Counted from the first letter of the stretch, positions 7,379 through 16,481 are shown. The stretch is DNA of 24,886 nt from T1Sed10-7 sp047921175 (GCA_047921175.1 JBLRWQ010000047.1:1-24886); one strand, 5' to 3'. The notes: a model not told the origin generated them from the sequence alone. Numbers and translations: made by a program.

Positions 7379-8256
7379 TGGCGAGCCGAGGCCACGGACC
7401 GATCGGGCACGGCAGCGGTGGACCCATGGTGCCGCGCCGGGAGCCCGTGCTGCGGCGACGGGACTGGATCGCCCCCGCACCGGCGCTGCGCCGACGGGAG
7501 CTCCTCGAGGCCCACCCGACCGAGCCGAGCGGGCGGCCCCCGCTGCTGTTCGTCCACGGCGCCTGGCACGGTGCGTGGTGCTTCGAGGAGCACTGGCTGC
7601 CGGCGGCCGCCGACGCCGGCTGGGACGCCTACGCGGTCAGCCTGCGCGGCCACGGTGGCAGCGAGACCCCCGAGGCCCTCGCCCGCGTCCCGCTCCGCGA
7701 CTACGAGCACGACGTGCTGCAGACCATCACCCGGCTGCCGTCGCCGCCGGTGCTGATCGGCCACTCGATGGGGGGACTGGTCGTCCAGCGGGTGCTCGAG
7801 CGGTACCGCGCAGCACCGGCGGGCGTGCTGCTCGCGCCCGTGCCTCCCGATCACGGCGTCGGGACCGCCACCTCGCTGCTGCGGCACGACCCGGCGGCGC
7901 TCGCCCGGGCCACGGCCGGCCGGCCGCCGCGGTTCCGGCCGCACACCCTGTACGGCCCCCGGACCGACGAGGTGACCGCTCGCCGCTACACCGACCAGCT
8001 CGGACCGGAGTCGTGGCTGGCCACGATGCAACTGGTGCTGCCTCGGCGTACGGGCGAGGTCACCACGCCCATGCTGGTCGTCGGCGGTGGTGACGACGCG
8101 CTCGTCCCACCGCGCGCGCTGGTGCGCACGGCCCGCCGGTTCGGCGTGCAGGCGCGACTGCTGCGCGGCATGGGGCACATGCTGATGCTCGAACCCGACC
8201 AGGATGCGGTGCTGCGCCTGGTGTTGGGCTGGCTGGACGAACGTCTTGCGCCGTAG
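7378..8256 (+). CDS. alpha/beta hydrolase
   Basis: The 292-residue protein starts at the ATG overlapping the monooxygenase stop codon. After an Arg-rich N-terminal extension of about 55 residues comes FVHGAWHGAWCFEEHW, which contains the oxyanion-hole motif. The nucleophile elbow GHSMGG has Ser130, the acid is Asp239 or Asp240 (GGGDDALVP), and the histidine is His267 (GMGHMLM). This is a complete catalytic triad. Coupling to a flavin monooxygenase suggests an oxygenation-then-hydrolysis sequence such as ester cleavage after Baeyer-Villiger oxidation, which is inference. A downstream in-frame ATG (PMVPRREPV) is an alternative start. The gene ends 20 bp from the convergent amidohydrolase gene. 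Confidence 0.9.
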   Translation: MASRGHGPIGHGSGGPMVPRREPVLRRRDWIAPAPALRRRELLEAHPTEPSGRPPLLFVHGAWHGAWCFEEHWLPAAADAGWDAYAVSLRGHGGSETPEALARVPLRDYEHDVLQTITRLPSPPVLIGHSMGGLVVQRVLERYRAAPAGVLLAPVPPDHGVGTATSLLRHDPAALARATAGRPPRFRPHTLYGPRTDEVTARRYTDQLGPESWLATMQLVLPRRTGEVTTPMLVVGGGDDALVPPRALVRTARRFGVQARLLRGMGHMLMLEPDQDAVLRLVLGWLDERLAP

Positions 8257-8276
8257 GGCTCCACCGACCCCAGGAC

Positions 8277-9491
8277 TCAAAGGACGAGCTGGCCGTCACG
8301 GACGACGATGCGGCCGCCGGCGATCACCAGCTCGCGGCGCGGGGCCCGGACCAGCGCATCCGGGACGTTCTCGGCCTCGAGGAGGACGAGGTCCGCTGGG
8401 GCCCCGACCGCGAGGTCGTGGCGCTGTCGGTCGACGAACCCCGCCGCCGCGCTGGTCGCCAACCGGACCACCGCGGTGAGGTCCTCGTCGCGACGGACCC
8501 GGTGCAACCGCGCGAAGCCGAGGGCGATCCGCAGCAGGTCGCCGTCACCGTAGGGCGACCACAGGTCCCGTATCCCATCCGTGCCCAGACCGAGCGGCAT
8601 GCCGTGCTCGAGCATCGCCTGCCAGGGCAGCGGCGCCGTACCGACGGGCGCGACGGTGGTCCAGGAGATCGCCAGCTCGGCGAAAGCCTCGAGGAGTGCC
8701 TGCTGCCGCGCCGCGGGGAGCTCACCGAGCGCGAACCCGTGTGAGACGTTGACCTTGCCGAGCAGCCCGGTACGGCGCGTACGGTCGACGATCAGGTCGT
8801 ACTCGAACGCGCCCAGCTCCCCGCCGCTGTGCAGGTGGATGTCGAGCCCGCACCCGTGCTTCTCGGCGATGGTGAACAGCCCGTCGAGTTGGGCGACGGG
8901 GTCGCGGTCGATGGTGCACGGATCGAGCCCACCGATGAGGTCCGCACCCTGTCGGACCGCCTCCTCGAGCAGGGTGAGCACCCCGGGGCGCCGCACCACA
9001 CCGTCCTGCGGGAAGGCGACGATCTGTGTCGCGATCGCGCCACCCAGCCGCGTGACGGCCTCGCGCACCACAGCGATCCCCTCGAGGCCGATCCCGACGT
9101 CGACGTCGACGTGCGTGCGGGTCGCGGTCGTCCCGTGGCGGAGGAACTCGCGCAGCACCCGCTGCGTGGACGCGACGCTCGGGATGCCGTGCGGTCCACG
9201 CTCGGCCCGCTCGTGGGCGATCCGGCCCTCGAGCGTGGCCTCGCCGCCGTAGGGCACCCACGGCTGGCCCCACCAGCTCTTGTCCACGTGGGCGTGGGCG
9301 TTGACGAAGCCGGGCAGCGCCAGCCGGCCCTTCCCATCCACCACGTCGACCGCAGCGGGCACGGGCCCGCGGGTCCCGTCCGTGACCGACGGATGCACAG
9401 CGACGATACGGCCACCGTCGATCGTGATGTCGACGGGTGCCTCGCCCCACGGGCGCACGTTCATCACGACCAGGCGCTCCATCGGGCGCAC
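8277..9491 (-). CDS. amidohydrolase, cytosine-deaminase-like
   Basis: This 404-residue metal-dependent hydrolase has the composite beta-sandwich plus TIM-barrel layout. The N-terminal sandwich (VDITIDGGRIVAVHPS) leads to the metal motif HAHVDK at residues 66-71. Later come HLHSGGELG, VSHGFALGEL and a TDGIRDLWSPYGDG segment supplying the catalytic Asp. The pattern is closest to the cytosine deaminase/AtzC branch, which deaminates or deamidates cyclic nitrogen compounds; the substrate is unknown. The GTG at 9491 lies one base after the TAG of the upstream dehydrogenase, so translation is probably coupled. The ATG at 9482 is the alternative start. It is the last gene of a three-gene minus-strand operon. 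Confidence 0.87.
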   Translation of the reverse strand: MRPMERLVVMNVRPWGEAPVDITIDGGRIVAVHPSVTDGTRGPVPAAVDVVDGKGRLALPGFVNAHAHVDKSWWGQPWVPYGGEATLEGRIAHERAERGPHGIPSVASTQRVLREFLRHGTTATRTHVDVDVGIGLEGIAVVREAVTRLGGAIATQIVAFPQDGVVRRPGVLTLLEEAVRQGADLIGGLDPCTIDRDPVAQLDGLFTIAEKHGCGLDIHLHSGGELGAFEYDLIVDRTRRTGLLGKVNVSHGFALGELPAARQQALLEAFAELAISWTTVAPVGTAPLPWQAMLEHGMPLGLGTDGIRDLWSPYGDGDLLRIALGFARLHRVRRDEDLTAVVRLATSAAAGFVDRQRHDLAVGAPADLVLLEAENVPDALVRAPRRELVIAGGRIVVRDGQLVL

Positions 9492-9492
9492 G

Positions 9493-10583
<1,091 letters not shown>

Positions 10584-10587
<4 letters not shown>

Positions 10588-11342
10588 GGGATCTCCGATC
10601 GGTGGGCCGAGGGATCGTCGGTGACGGCCGGCGTCGAGGCGAGGTAGACGGTGTTCGAGGAGGTCCCGCCGGTCAGGAAGTTCGCGAAGTCGACCACCTC
10701 GGCGCTCGCCTCGTCGAAGGCCTCCGTCAGCAGCGCCAGGAAGCCGTCGTCCGGCGCGTCGTCCGACCACAGCCCGAACACGCCGCCGGGCGCCAGGAAG
10801 CGGGACAGTCGCCGCAGGCCGGCGGCCGTGTAGAGATCGGCGTGCGCAGGCGCCAGGGTGTGCACGGGGCTGTGGTCGATGTCGACCAGGATCGCGTCCA
10901 CACGCCGGCCGGGCGCACGCGCATCGAACCCGACCTCGCCACGCGCCAGCGCGAAGAAGTCCCCGACGACGAGGTGGCACCGGTCATCACCGGTGAGCGC
11001 GCCGGACACCGGCAGCAGCCCCGCCTCGTGCCAGTCGATGACCGGCTCGAGCGCCTCGACGACCAGGAGCTCGGCGACCCGCCGGTCCGCGAGCACGGCC
11101 TCGGCGGTGTAGCCGAGCCCGAGTCCACCGACCACGACCGCCAGCGGTTCCCGGTCCATCCGAGCGAGCCCGAGCCGAGCCAGGGCGATCTCCGCGACGG
11201 TGAACAGGCTCGACATCAGGAACTCGTCCCCGAGCTTGACCTCGTAGACGTCGACCTGGCGCTGCGGTTCCCGACGCCGCCGCAGCGCGAGCTCGCCCAT
11301 CGCCGTGTCGACGTGGGCGAGCTCGGCGAACAGCGCGCTCAT
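10584..11342 (-). CDS. spermidine-synthase-like SAM-binding protein
   Basis: From the ATG at 11342, with AAGGAGG 5 bases upstream, the protein has 252 residues. It contains a Rossmann methyltransferase core: the glycine motif VVVGGLGLGYTAEAVL, an acidic strand end VVEALEPVIDWHE, LVVGDFFALARG and the post-core DAILVDIDHSPVH. Order and spacing resemble spermidine synthase-like proteins, but it lacks an obvious N-terminal beta domain and may be a methyltransferase. It begins a minus-strand operon with the dehydrogenase and amidohydrolase, overlapping the next gene by 4 bp. The promoter should be within the 121-bp divergent gap shared with the aldolase gene. Confidence 0.78.
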
Positions 11343-11463
11343 CCGGCCTCCTTCGCGGTGGTCGTCCCGGACCAACCACGCGGTCGGCAGGGGACGCGCG
11401 CCCCTAGCGGGAGGGGTGGTCCGACTGCCACGGTAGTGCTGACCTGAGCACGGAAGGACGGCC
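11343..11463. promoter_or_regulatory. divergent promoter region
   Basis: This 121-bp gap separates the minus-strand operon from the plus-strand aldolase gene and must hold promoters for both. A TAGTGC hexamer at about 11433-11438 could be the -10 of the aldolase promoter, and GGAAGGA at 11452-11458 is its ribosome site. No strong operator symmetry was seen. Confidence 0.45.
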
Positions 11464-12345
11464 ATGGAAGAGCAGATGCGGAACCGGATGCGGCACGGCA
11501 AGGGCTTCATCGCCGCGCTGGACCAGTCGGGGGGCTCGACCCCGCGGGCCCTGGCGCAGTACGGCATCGCCGAGGACGCCTACAGCAGCGACGAGGAGAT
11601 GTTCGATCTCGTCCACGCCATGCGGACCCGGATCATGACCTCGCCCGTCTTCACCGGCGAGCGGATCGTCGCTGCCATCCTGTTCGAGGGCACCATGGAC
11701 CGCGACATCGAGGGGGTGCCGAGCGCCCGCTACCTGTGGGAGACCAAGCACATCGTGCCCTTCGTCAAGGTCGACAAGGGGCTCGAGGCCGAGGCCGATG
11801 GCGTGCAGCTCATGAAGCCGATGCCCGACCTCGACGGGCTGCTCCGTCGGGCCCGTGACCACGAGGTGTTCGGTACGAAGATGCGCTCGGTGATCAAACA
11901 CGCGGATCCGACCGGGATCGCCGCGATCGTGGAGCAGCAGGCGGAGATCGGCCGCCACATCCTCGACCACGGGCTGGTCCCGATCCTCGAGCCGGAGATC
12001 GACATCCACGCGCCCGACAAGGACCGCGCCGAGCTCGAGCTGCGGGACCGCCTGCTGGAGGCGGTCGACGCGATGCCCGAGCCGATCATGCTCAAGCTCA
12101 CGATCCCGACCGAGGACGGGTTCTACACCCCCTTGATCGAGCACCCGAAGGTCCTGCGCGTGGTCGCCCTGTCCGGCGGCTACAGCCGGGCCGAGGCGAA
12201 CGAGCGCCTGGCCAGCAACCCGAACCTGATCGCCTCGTTCTCCCGGGCGCTGCTCAGCGACCTGTCCCACCAGCAGAGCGACGAGGAGTTCGACCGGACC
12301 CTCGACGCCTCGATCCAGGCCATCTACGACGCCTCGGTCACATGA
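11464..12345 (+). CDS. fda: class I fructose-bisphosphate aldolase
   Basis: The 293-residue protein matches the bacterial class I fructose-bisphosphate aldolase family known from staphylococci. It starts MEEQMRNRMRHGKGFIAALD, followed by QSGGSTPRAL, and has LFEGTMDRDIEG, PFVKVDKGLEAEADGVQLMK, PILEPEIDIHAPDK and IMLKLTIP. Lys211 in IMLKLTIP is at the position expected for the Schiff-base lysine. The enzyme splits fructose 1,6-bisphosphate to glyceraldehyde 3-phosphate and dihydroxyacetone phosphate without metal. The ATG has GGAAGGA upstream. Its stop overlaps the start of the ADP-ribosylglycohydrolase gene (ATGA, 12342-12345). Confidence 0.93.
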   Translation: MEEQMRNRMRHGKGFIAALDQSGGSTPRALAQYGIAEDAYSSDEEMFDLVHAMRTRIMTSPVFTGERIVAAILFEGTMDRDIEGVPSARYLWETKHIVPFVKVDKGLEAEADGVQLMKPMPDLDGLLRRARDHEVFGTKMRSVIKHADPTGIAAIVEQQAEIGRHILDHGLVPILEPEIDIHAPDKDRAELELRDRLLEAVDAMPEPIMLKLTIPTEDGFYTPLIEHPKVLRVVALSGGYSRAEANERLASNPNLIASFSRALLSDLSHQQSDEEFDRTLDASIQAIYDASVT

Positions 12346-13250
12346 GGGCTCCGGCGGTCCTGCTCGGCCTCGCCCTCGGCGACGCGCTCGGCGCTCCCTT
12401 CGAGGGACGCCGGCGCGTCCCCCCGGGGCAGATCGACCGGTGGTGCCGTGCCCCGGCGCCGCTGCGCTGGACCGACGACACCCACATGGCGCTGGTGCTC
12501 GCCCGGCGGCTCCTCGCAGATCCCACACTCGCCGATCCGGACGCGCTGGGCGACGCGTTCGCTGCGGCCTACGCTGACGAGCCGTGGCGCGGCTACGGCG
12601 CCGGCCCTCCCCAGGTCTACGCGATGGCCGCGCGAGGGCAGGGCTACGAGCAGGCTGCGGCCTCGCTGTTCGGCGGCTCCGGCTCGTTCGGCAACGGCGC
12701 GGCGATGCGGGTGGCACCGGTCGCGCTGGTGCCCCCACCCGGCGATGACACCGAGGTGGCCCGGCTCGCACGCGTGCAGGCACGCCTGACCCACACCCAC
12801 ACCGAGGCGGTCGCGGGCGCTCAGGTGGTCGCTCGGATCGTCGCGCGGCTGCTGGGCCTCGAGACACCCGACACCGAGGTGGTGCGTCACACGGTCGCCG
12901 AGGTGGCAGAGACCGCCGATGCGGGCGTGCTGCGCGACCGGCTCCGCGAGGCGCTGGCCGACCTCGACGCGCACGGCGACACGGCACGGACCGCAGCGCG
13001 GGCGGGCACCGGGATATCGGCCGCCGAGTCCGTCCCGGCGGCCGTCGTGGCGCTCCTGGCCGGCCGCGACCTCCTCGGCACGATCACGACCGCGATCGGC
13101 TTCGGTGGTGACACCGACACGATCGCGGCGATGGCAGGGGCGATGGCCGGTGCCGCGTGGGGCCTCGGCGGGGTGCCGCCCGCGATGCTGGCCCGGTTGG
13201 AGGCCCACGAGGAGCTGACCGACCTGGCGCTGAGGCTTCGCGCCGGCTGA
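12342..13250 (+). CDS. ADP-ribosylglycohydrolase family protein
   Basis: The 302-residue protein has the all-helical ADP-ribosylglycohydrolase (DraG/ARH) pattern. The N-terminal GLALGDALGAPFEG is followed by WTDDTHM (residues 43-49), whose Thr and two Asp bind the first Mg2+. SGSFGNGAAMRVAPVAL lies in the middle, and FGGDTDTIAAMAGAMAG near residues 254-270 gives the second Asp/Asp/Thr metal set. Both halves of the dinuclear site are present, so an active hydrolase is expected, removing ADP-ribose from protein side chains or small molecules. It overlaps the aldolase gene by 4 bp. There is no ADP-ribosyltransferase or dinitrogenase reductase gene nearby. Confidence 0.9.
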   Translation: MRAPAVLLGLALGDALGAPFEGRRRVPPGQIDRWCRAPAPLRWTDDTHMALVLARRLLADPTLADPDALGDAFAAAYADEPWRGYGAGPPQVYAMAARGQGYEQAAASLFGGSGSFGNGAAMRVAPVALVPPPGDDTEVARLARVQARLTHTHTEAVAGAQVVARIVARLLGLETPDTEVVRHTVAEVAETADAGVLRDRLREALADLDAHGDTARTAARAGTGISAAESVPAAVVALLAGRDLLGTITTAIGFGGDTDTIAAMAGAMAGAAWGLGGVPPAMLARLEAHEELTDLALRLRAG

Positions 13251-13273
13251 GTGGACGGCACCTGCCCGTGGCA

Positions 13274-13298
13274 CACCCGTTCGCCGCCGGAACCGGTG
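13274..13298. terminator. hairpin between convergent genes
   Basis: CACCCGTTC (13274-13282) and GAACCGGTG (13290-13298) pair with a single central C-C mismatch and a seven-base loop. The hairpin lies between the ends of the convergent ADP-ribosylglycohydrolase and zinc-ribbon genes, where a bidirectional terminator is expected. There is no T-run, as is common in high-GC actinobacteria. Confidence 0.45.
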
Positions 13299-13303
13299 AG
13301 ACG

Positions 13304-13654
13304 CTACGGCGACCCCGACGAGCGCCGCAGCGCCCGCAGGTCCCGGCTACGTCCCGGCGGCGGCTGTGGCCCGGGGGTCGGCTCGGTCGAGGTGACGTCG
13401 TTGCCCCCGCACGCCCAGCAGTAGTACACGAGCCGGATCCCGGAGGGGGTCCGCACCCCGGCCCGGCCGTGCTCCTCCAGCGTCGAGGTCGGGATGCCCT
13501 CGATGTCCTGCGACCCGCACAGCCCGCACACCAGCCGGGTGTCTCGGTCCCAGGTCTGCCCGCAGCTCGCACAGGTCAGCAGGATCGAATCACCATCACG
13601 CGTCCCGGTCAGATCCTCGTCCTCCCCGCAGTTCGGGCAAGCGACGAGCGGCAC
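13304..13654 (-). CDS. double zinc-ribbon protein
   Basis: I choose the GTG at 13654 because GGAGG lies 5 bases upstream and the protein then begins with the first zinc knuckle (VPLVACPNCGEDEDL). The protein has 116 residues. Four CxxC pairs are visible: CPNC (6-9), CASC (28-31), CGLC (43-46) and CWAC (79-82). They would form two zinc ribbons, the second with a longer insert. The tail after residue 90 is Pro- and Arg-rich. The function is unknown; such proteins often bind nucleic acid or are stand-alone rubredoxin-like folds. The gene is divergent from the following gene with only 47 bp between the starts. Confidence 0.75.
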   Translation of the reverse strand: MPLVACPNCGEDEDLTGTRDGDSILLTCASCGQTWDRDTRLVCGLCGSQDIEGIPTSTLEEHGRAGVRTPSGIRLVYYCWACGGNDVTSTEPTPGPQPPPGRSRDLRALRRSSGSP

Positions 13655-13701
13655 CGGGACCTCCTGCAGGGGCGACCGGGCGATGGTAGGAGGACGCGAG
13701 C

Positions 13702-14136
13702 GTGCACCGAGCCGCGGTCTGTGCGGCCTCGGCGCGGGCGGGGCGCCCGGACGCGCCGGCCTGGAGCGGGGACGGGACGATGAGCAACGTCGCCGGCTTC
13801 GTCGCCTTCGTGGACGGGGTGGACCCATGGTGGCGGTACGACGCGGTCTCGAGCGCGTTCGCCGTGCTCGGCATCGACCCCGGGAGCGATGCGCCGATGG
13901 CGCCCGTGCTGGTCGAGCGCAGCCCGTCCGCCGGCTCGGGTGAGGTTGACGTGATCCTGATCCGCGAACTCGACGGCGACGACTCCGTTGCCGCGCCGCG
14001 CCACCGCTTCACCTTCGTGGACGAGGGCTACGTCGGCGGGACAGCCGGTGCGTTCCGTCTGCTCGACGGCATGCGGCAGTTCCGCTGTCAGCCCGGCCGC
14101 GGGCAGACCGACTGGGGCACGGACCTCTGCCCGTGA
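13702..14136 (+). CDS. hypothetical protein
   Basis: I do not recognise this protein. The GTG at 13702 has AGGAGG 8 bases upstream and gives 144 residues. An internal ATG at 13780 would give 118 residues starting MSNVAGFVAFVDGVDPWWRY, which is where the ordered sequence seems to begin, but its ribosome site is weaker. Visible features are VDPWWRYDAVSSAFAVLGID, the strands VDVILIRELDGDD and RHRFTFVDEGYVGGTAGAFR, and a C-terminal Cys pair 15 residues apart. No signal peptide or membrane helix is clear. It lies on the plus strand before the secreted protein gene, 130 bp away, with a putative SARP box in between. Confidence 0.6.
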   Translation: MHRAAVCAASARAGRPDAPAWSGDGTMSNVAGFVAFVDGVDPWWRYDAVSSAFAVLGIDPGSDAPMAPVLVERSPSAGSGEVDVILIRELDGDDSVAAPRHRFTFVDEGYVGGTAGAFRLLDGMRQFRCQPGRGQTDWGTDLCP

Positions 14137-14197
14137 TCGGCTGGCGGCGCTGCTGATCATCGCCGTGACATGACGGTCCGCGAGGAGGTGGAGGTCT

Positions 14198-14228
14198 GAA
14201 GGTTCCCGGAAGGGTGCGGCGGCAGGAT
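14198..14228 (+). promoter_or_regulatory. SARP-box-like direct repeat with -10 hexamer (copy A)
   Basis: GAAGGTTCCCGGAAGGG at 14198-14214 contains GAAGG twice with an 11-bp period. Eight bases later comes CAGGAT (14223-14228), a weak -10. SARP regulators bind heptamer direct repeats of 11-bp period that end about 8 bp before the -10, so position and phase both fit. A second copy with identical layout precedes the cupin gene at 16497. The preceding GGTC (14193-14196) is also conserved in that copy. The TTCC-C-GGAA centre is itself a short palindrome, so a dimeric repressor is an alternative reader. Confidence 0.65.
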
Positions 14229-14266
14229 CCGCGGTGCATGGCAACCGCACCCCGGAAGGAACCTCC

Positions 14267-14833
14267 ATGCCGTCCTCACCGACCGTCCACTCCCCCCTCC
14301 TGCGGCTCCTGGCACTCGCCGCGACCGCGGCGCTGCTGCTCGCCACCCTCGCTGCACCGGCGCTCGCTCGCGGCAACCACGATGCCGAGGCGTCCCACCG
14401 CGGCCAGGCACTCGGCCGCATCGCCCCTGGCATCGGCCCCCAGCTGGCGCAGGTCCGGGCCGCGACCGCGAGGTACCACGACGTCGAGGCAGCCATCGCC
14501 GCAGGCTACGAGCCAGCCAGCCCCTGCGTCTCGAACGCGTACGGCCCCGGGGCCATGGGTCTCCACTACGTCAACGAGGATCTTTTCCTCGAGCCGCTCG
14601 ACCCGACGCAGCCGCAGGCGCTGCTCTACCACCCGGCTCCGAACGGCAAGCTCCGGCTCGTCGGGGTGGAGTACATCGACGTCACCGGCACCGGCGAGCT
14701 GTTCGGTCAGCCCTTCACCGACTCCGTACCCGGCATCGGCGAGAACGCCGCCCTCCACGTGTGGTTGTGGCAGGCGAACCCCGCCGGCATGTTCGCCGCG
14801 TACAACCCGAACCTGAGCTGCCCGGACGCGTAG
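14267..14833 (+). CDS. secreted protein of unknown function
   Basis: From the ATG at 14267 (GGAAGGA 5 bases upstream) the protein has 188 residues. Residues 1-34 are a Sec signal peptide: LLRLLALAATAALLLATLAA forms the hydrophobic core and ALA-R is the probable cleavage site. The mature part has the motifs YHDVEAAIAAGYEPASPCVS, GAMGLHYVNEDL, PQALLYHPAPNGKLRLVGVE and AALHVWLWQANPAGMFAAYN. These recur in a widespread family of actinobacterial secreted proteins that I recognise but cannot name. Two mature cysteines (SPCVS and the C-terminal LSCPD) could form a disulfide. Its upstream region carries the direct-repeat element shared with the cupin gene. Confidence 0.85.
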   Translation: MPSSPTVHSPLLRLLALAATAALLLATLAAPALARGNHDAEASHRGQALGRIAPGIGPQLAQVRAATARYHDVEAAIAAGYEPASPCVSNAYGPGAMGLHYVNEDLFLEPLDPTQPQALLYHPAPNGKLRLVGVEYIDVTGTGELFGQPFTDSVPGIGENAALHVWLWQANPAGMFAAYNPNLSCPDA

Positions 14834-14878
14834 CCGACAACCCGGCTCGACCACCTCGGCGCTCACGCCCCTCCCCCG

Positions 14879-14907
14879 CACCCGGCCGTCACGTGTACGG
14901 CCGGGTG
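14879..14907. terminator. perfect 11-bp hairpin after the secreted protein gene
   Basis: CACCCGGCCGT (14879-14889) and ACGGCCGGGTG (14897-14907) form a perfect stem with loop CACGTGT. It begins 45 bp after the stop codon of the secreted protein gene and ends 35 bp before the start of the regulator gene. No T-run follows. It may be a terminator, or an operator for the regulator, since TATCGT at 14908-14913 directly after it could be a -10. Confidence 0.55.
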
Positions 14908-14942
14908 TATCGTTCGGCGACCCTCGGGAGGAGGGCGCCGTC

Positions 14943-16481
14943 GTGGTGCTGGAGGAGCTGCCGCCGACGCGGTTCGCACCTGCCCGCGGTGCGCGCATCG
15001 CCTACCAGCTGTTCGGCTCCGGCGAGCACACGATCGTCGCGATCCCCCCGACCGCCCAGAACATCGAGCTGTCCTGGGACCAGCCGGCGGTGCGCGCGAT
15101 GCTGGAGCGGTTCGCGTCCTTCTGCCGCTACCTCCACTTCGACAAGCGCGGCACCGGCTGCTCGGACCGCAGCGGACGGATCGCCGACCTCGACGAGCGG
15201 GTCGACGACCTCCGGGCCGTGATGGACCACGCAGGTATCGAGCACGCCCACCTGTTCGGCAACTCCGAGGGCGGGCCGATGACCCTGCTGTTCGCCGCCA
15301 CCTACCCCGACCGGGTCGACAGCCTGATCCTGTCCGGCACCGGCGCGACCCTGCTGCCACCGGACTGGACCGAGGAGGAGCGCGCCACCTACCGGGCCAC
15401 GATCCCCCCGTACGCGGCCCGGTGGGGGACCGAGGAGTCGATGGTCGCACGCGGGATGGCCCCGACCCTCTCCGCTCAGGACCCATCGTTCCCCGCCTGG
15501 CACCAGCGCTACGAGCGCTACGCCGCCAGCCAGGACTCCCTGATGGAACTGCTCGAGCTGGCGGTGTCCGCGGACGTGCGTGAGCTCGCGCCGTCCATCC
15601 ACCACCCCGCCCTGATCCACCACCGGACCGACGACCGGGTGATCCCCGTGGAGCGCGCGCGGGAGCTGGCCGCGTTGCTCCCGAACGCCCGCCTGTTCGA
15701 GCAACCCGGTGAGGACCACTTCCAGTACTCGGGCGACGTCGACGGCTGGATGGACGAGTTGGAGCGGTTCGTGACCGGCACGGTCCGGTCCGAGCGGATC
15801 GCTGCGGGCCGTCGGCCGACGGTCCGGATCACCACCCTCGGCCGCTTCGCCGTCGAGGTGGACGGCGAGGAGGTGCCGGTCGCGGCGTGGGGGTCGCGAC
15901 GGGCGCGGCAGCTGTGCAAGCGGCTCGTGGCCGCGCGGGGCTGGCCCGTCACCCGCGACGAGCTCTTCCACCTGCTGTGGCCGGACGAGACCGATCGCGG
16001 CCGGCTCGGCGCCCGACTGTCGGTGCAGCTGTCCGGGGTCCGCCGCATGCTGCGCGGTGGCGTCATCGCGGACCGCGACAGCGTGCGGCTGGACCTGGAC
16101 GAGGTCGAGACGGATCTCGAGCAGCTCTTCCGGGCTACCGACGACGCCACCATCGTCGCCGCCTACCCCGGGGTCTTCCTCCCCGACGACCGCTACGAGA
16201 CCTGGACCGACGGCACCCGCGCGGCAGCGCAGGCCCGGTTCGTCCCGAGCGCCCGTCGCGAGGCGCATCGGCTGCTGGCCGAGGATGCCTACGACGAGGT
16301 GGTCCAGCTCGCGATGCGGCTGCGCGACCTCGACCGCTTCGACGAGGACGCGCACCAGCTGCTGTTCACCGCCCTGCACCGGGCCGGGGCCGTCGATGAG
16401 GCCGAGCGGGCCCACGACGCCTACCAGCAGGCGATGGCCGAGCTGGCGCGAGGCGCGTCACCGTTGTCCGCAGATGCCTGA
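14943..16481 (+). CDS. alpha/beta hydrolase-SARP (BTAD) fusion transcriptional regulator
   Basis: The 512-residue protein starts at a GTG 7 bases after GGAGGAGGG. Residues 1-280 are an alpha/beta hydrolase with a full triad: Ser108 in GNSEGG, Asp230 or Asp231 in HHRTDDRVIP, and His259 in PGEDHFQYSG. The GNSEGGPMTLLFAATYPDR stretch resembles hydrolase domains linked to adenylate cyclases in mycobacteria. Residues 293-384 (VRITTLGRFAVEVDGEEVPV, RRARQLCKRLVA, RDELFHLLWPDE) are the winged helix of SARP activators, and 388-505 are the helical BTAD domain. The hydrolase may sense or process an ester ligand and control the DNA-binding half; that is inference. Identical direct-repeat elements precede the genes on both sides. 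Confidence 0.9.
   Translation: MVLEELPPTRFAPARGARIAYQLFGSGEHTIVAIPPTAQNIELSWDQPAVRAMLERFASFCRYLHFDKRGTGCSDRSGRIADLDERVDDLRAVMDHAGIEHAHLFGNSEGGPMTLLFAATYPDRVDSLILSGTGATLLPPDWTEEERATYRATIPPYAARWGTEESMVARGMAPTLSAQDPSFPAWHQRYERYAASQDSLMELLELAVSADVRELAPSIHHPALIHHRTDDRVIPVERARELAALLPNARLFEQPGEDHFQYSGDVDGWMDELERFVTGTVRSERIAAGRRPTVRITTLGRFAVEVDGEEVPVAAWGSRRARQLCKRLVAARGWPVTRDELFHLLWPDETDRGRLGARLSVQLSGVRRMLRGGVIADRDSVRLDLDEVETDLEQLFRATDDATIVAAYPGVFLPDDRYETWTDGTRAAAQARFVPSARREAHRLLAEDAYDEVVQLAMRLRDLDRFDEDAHQLLFTALHRAGAVDEAERAHDAYQQAMAELARGASPLSADA

Noticed and set aside
14889..16415. Minus-strand open frame of about 500 codons opposite the hydrolase-SARP gene
   Set aside because: No motif is recognisable and the plus strand has a full triad, SARP and BTAD domains and a good ribosome site.
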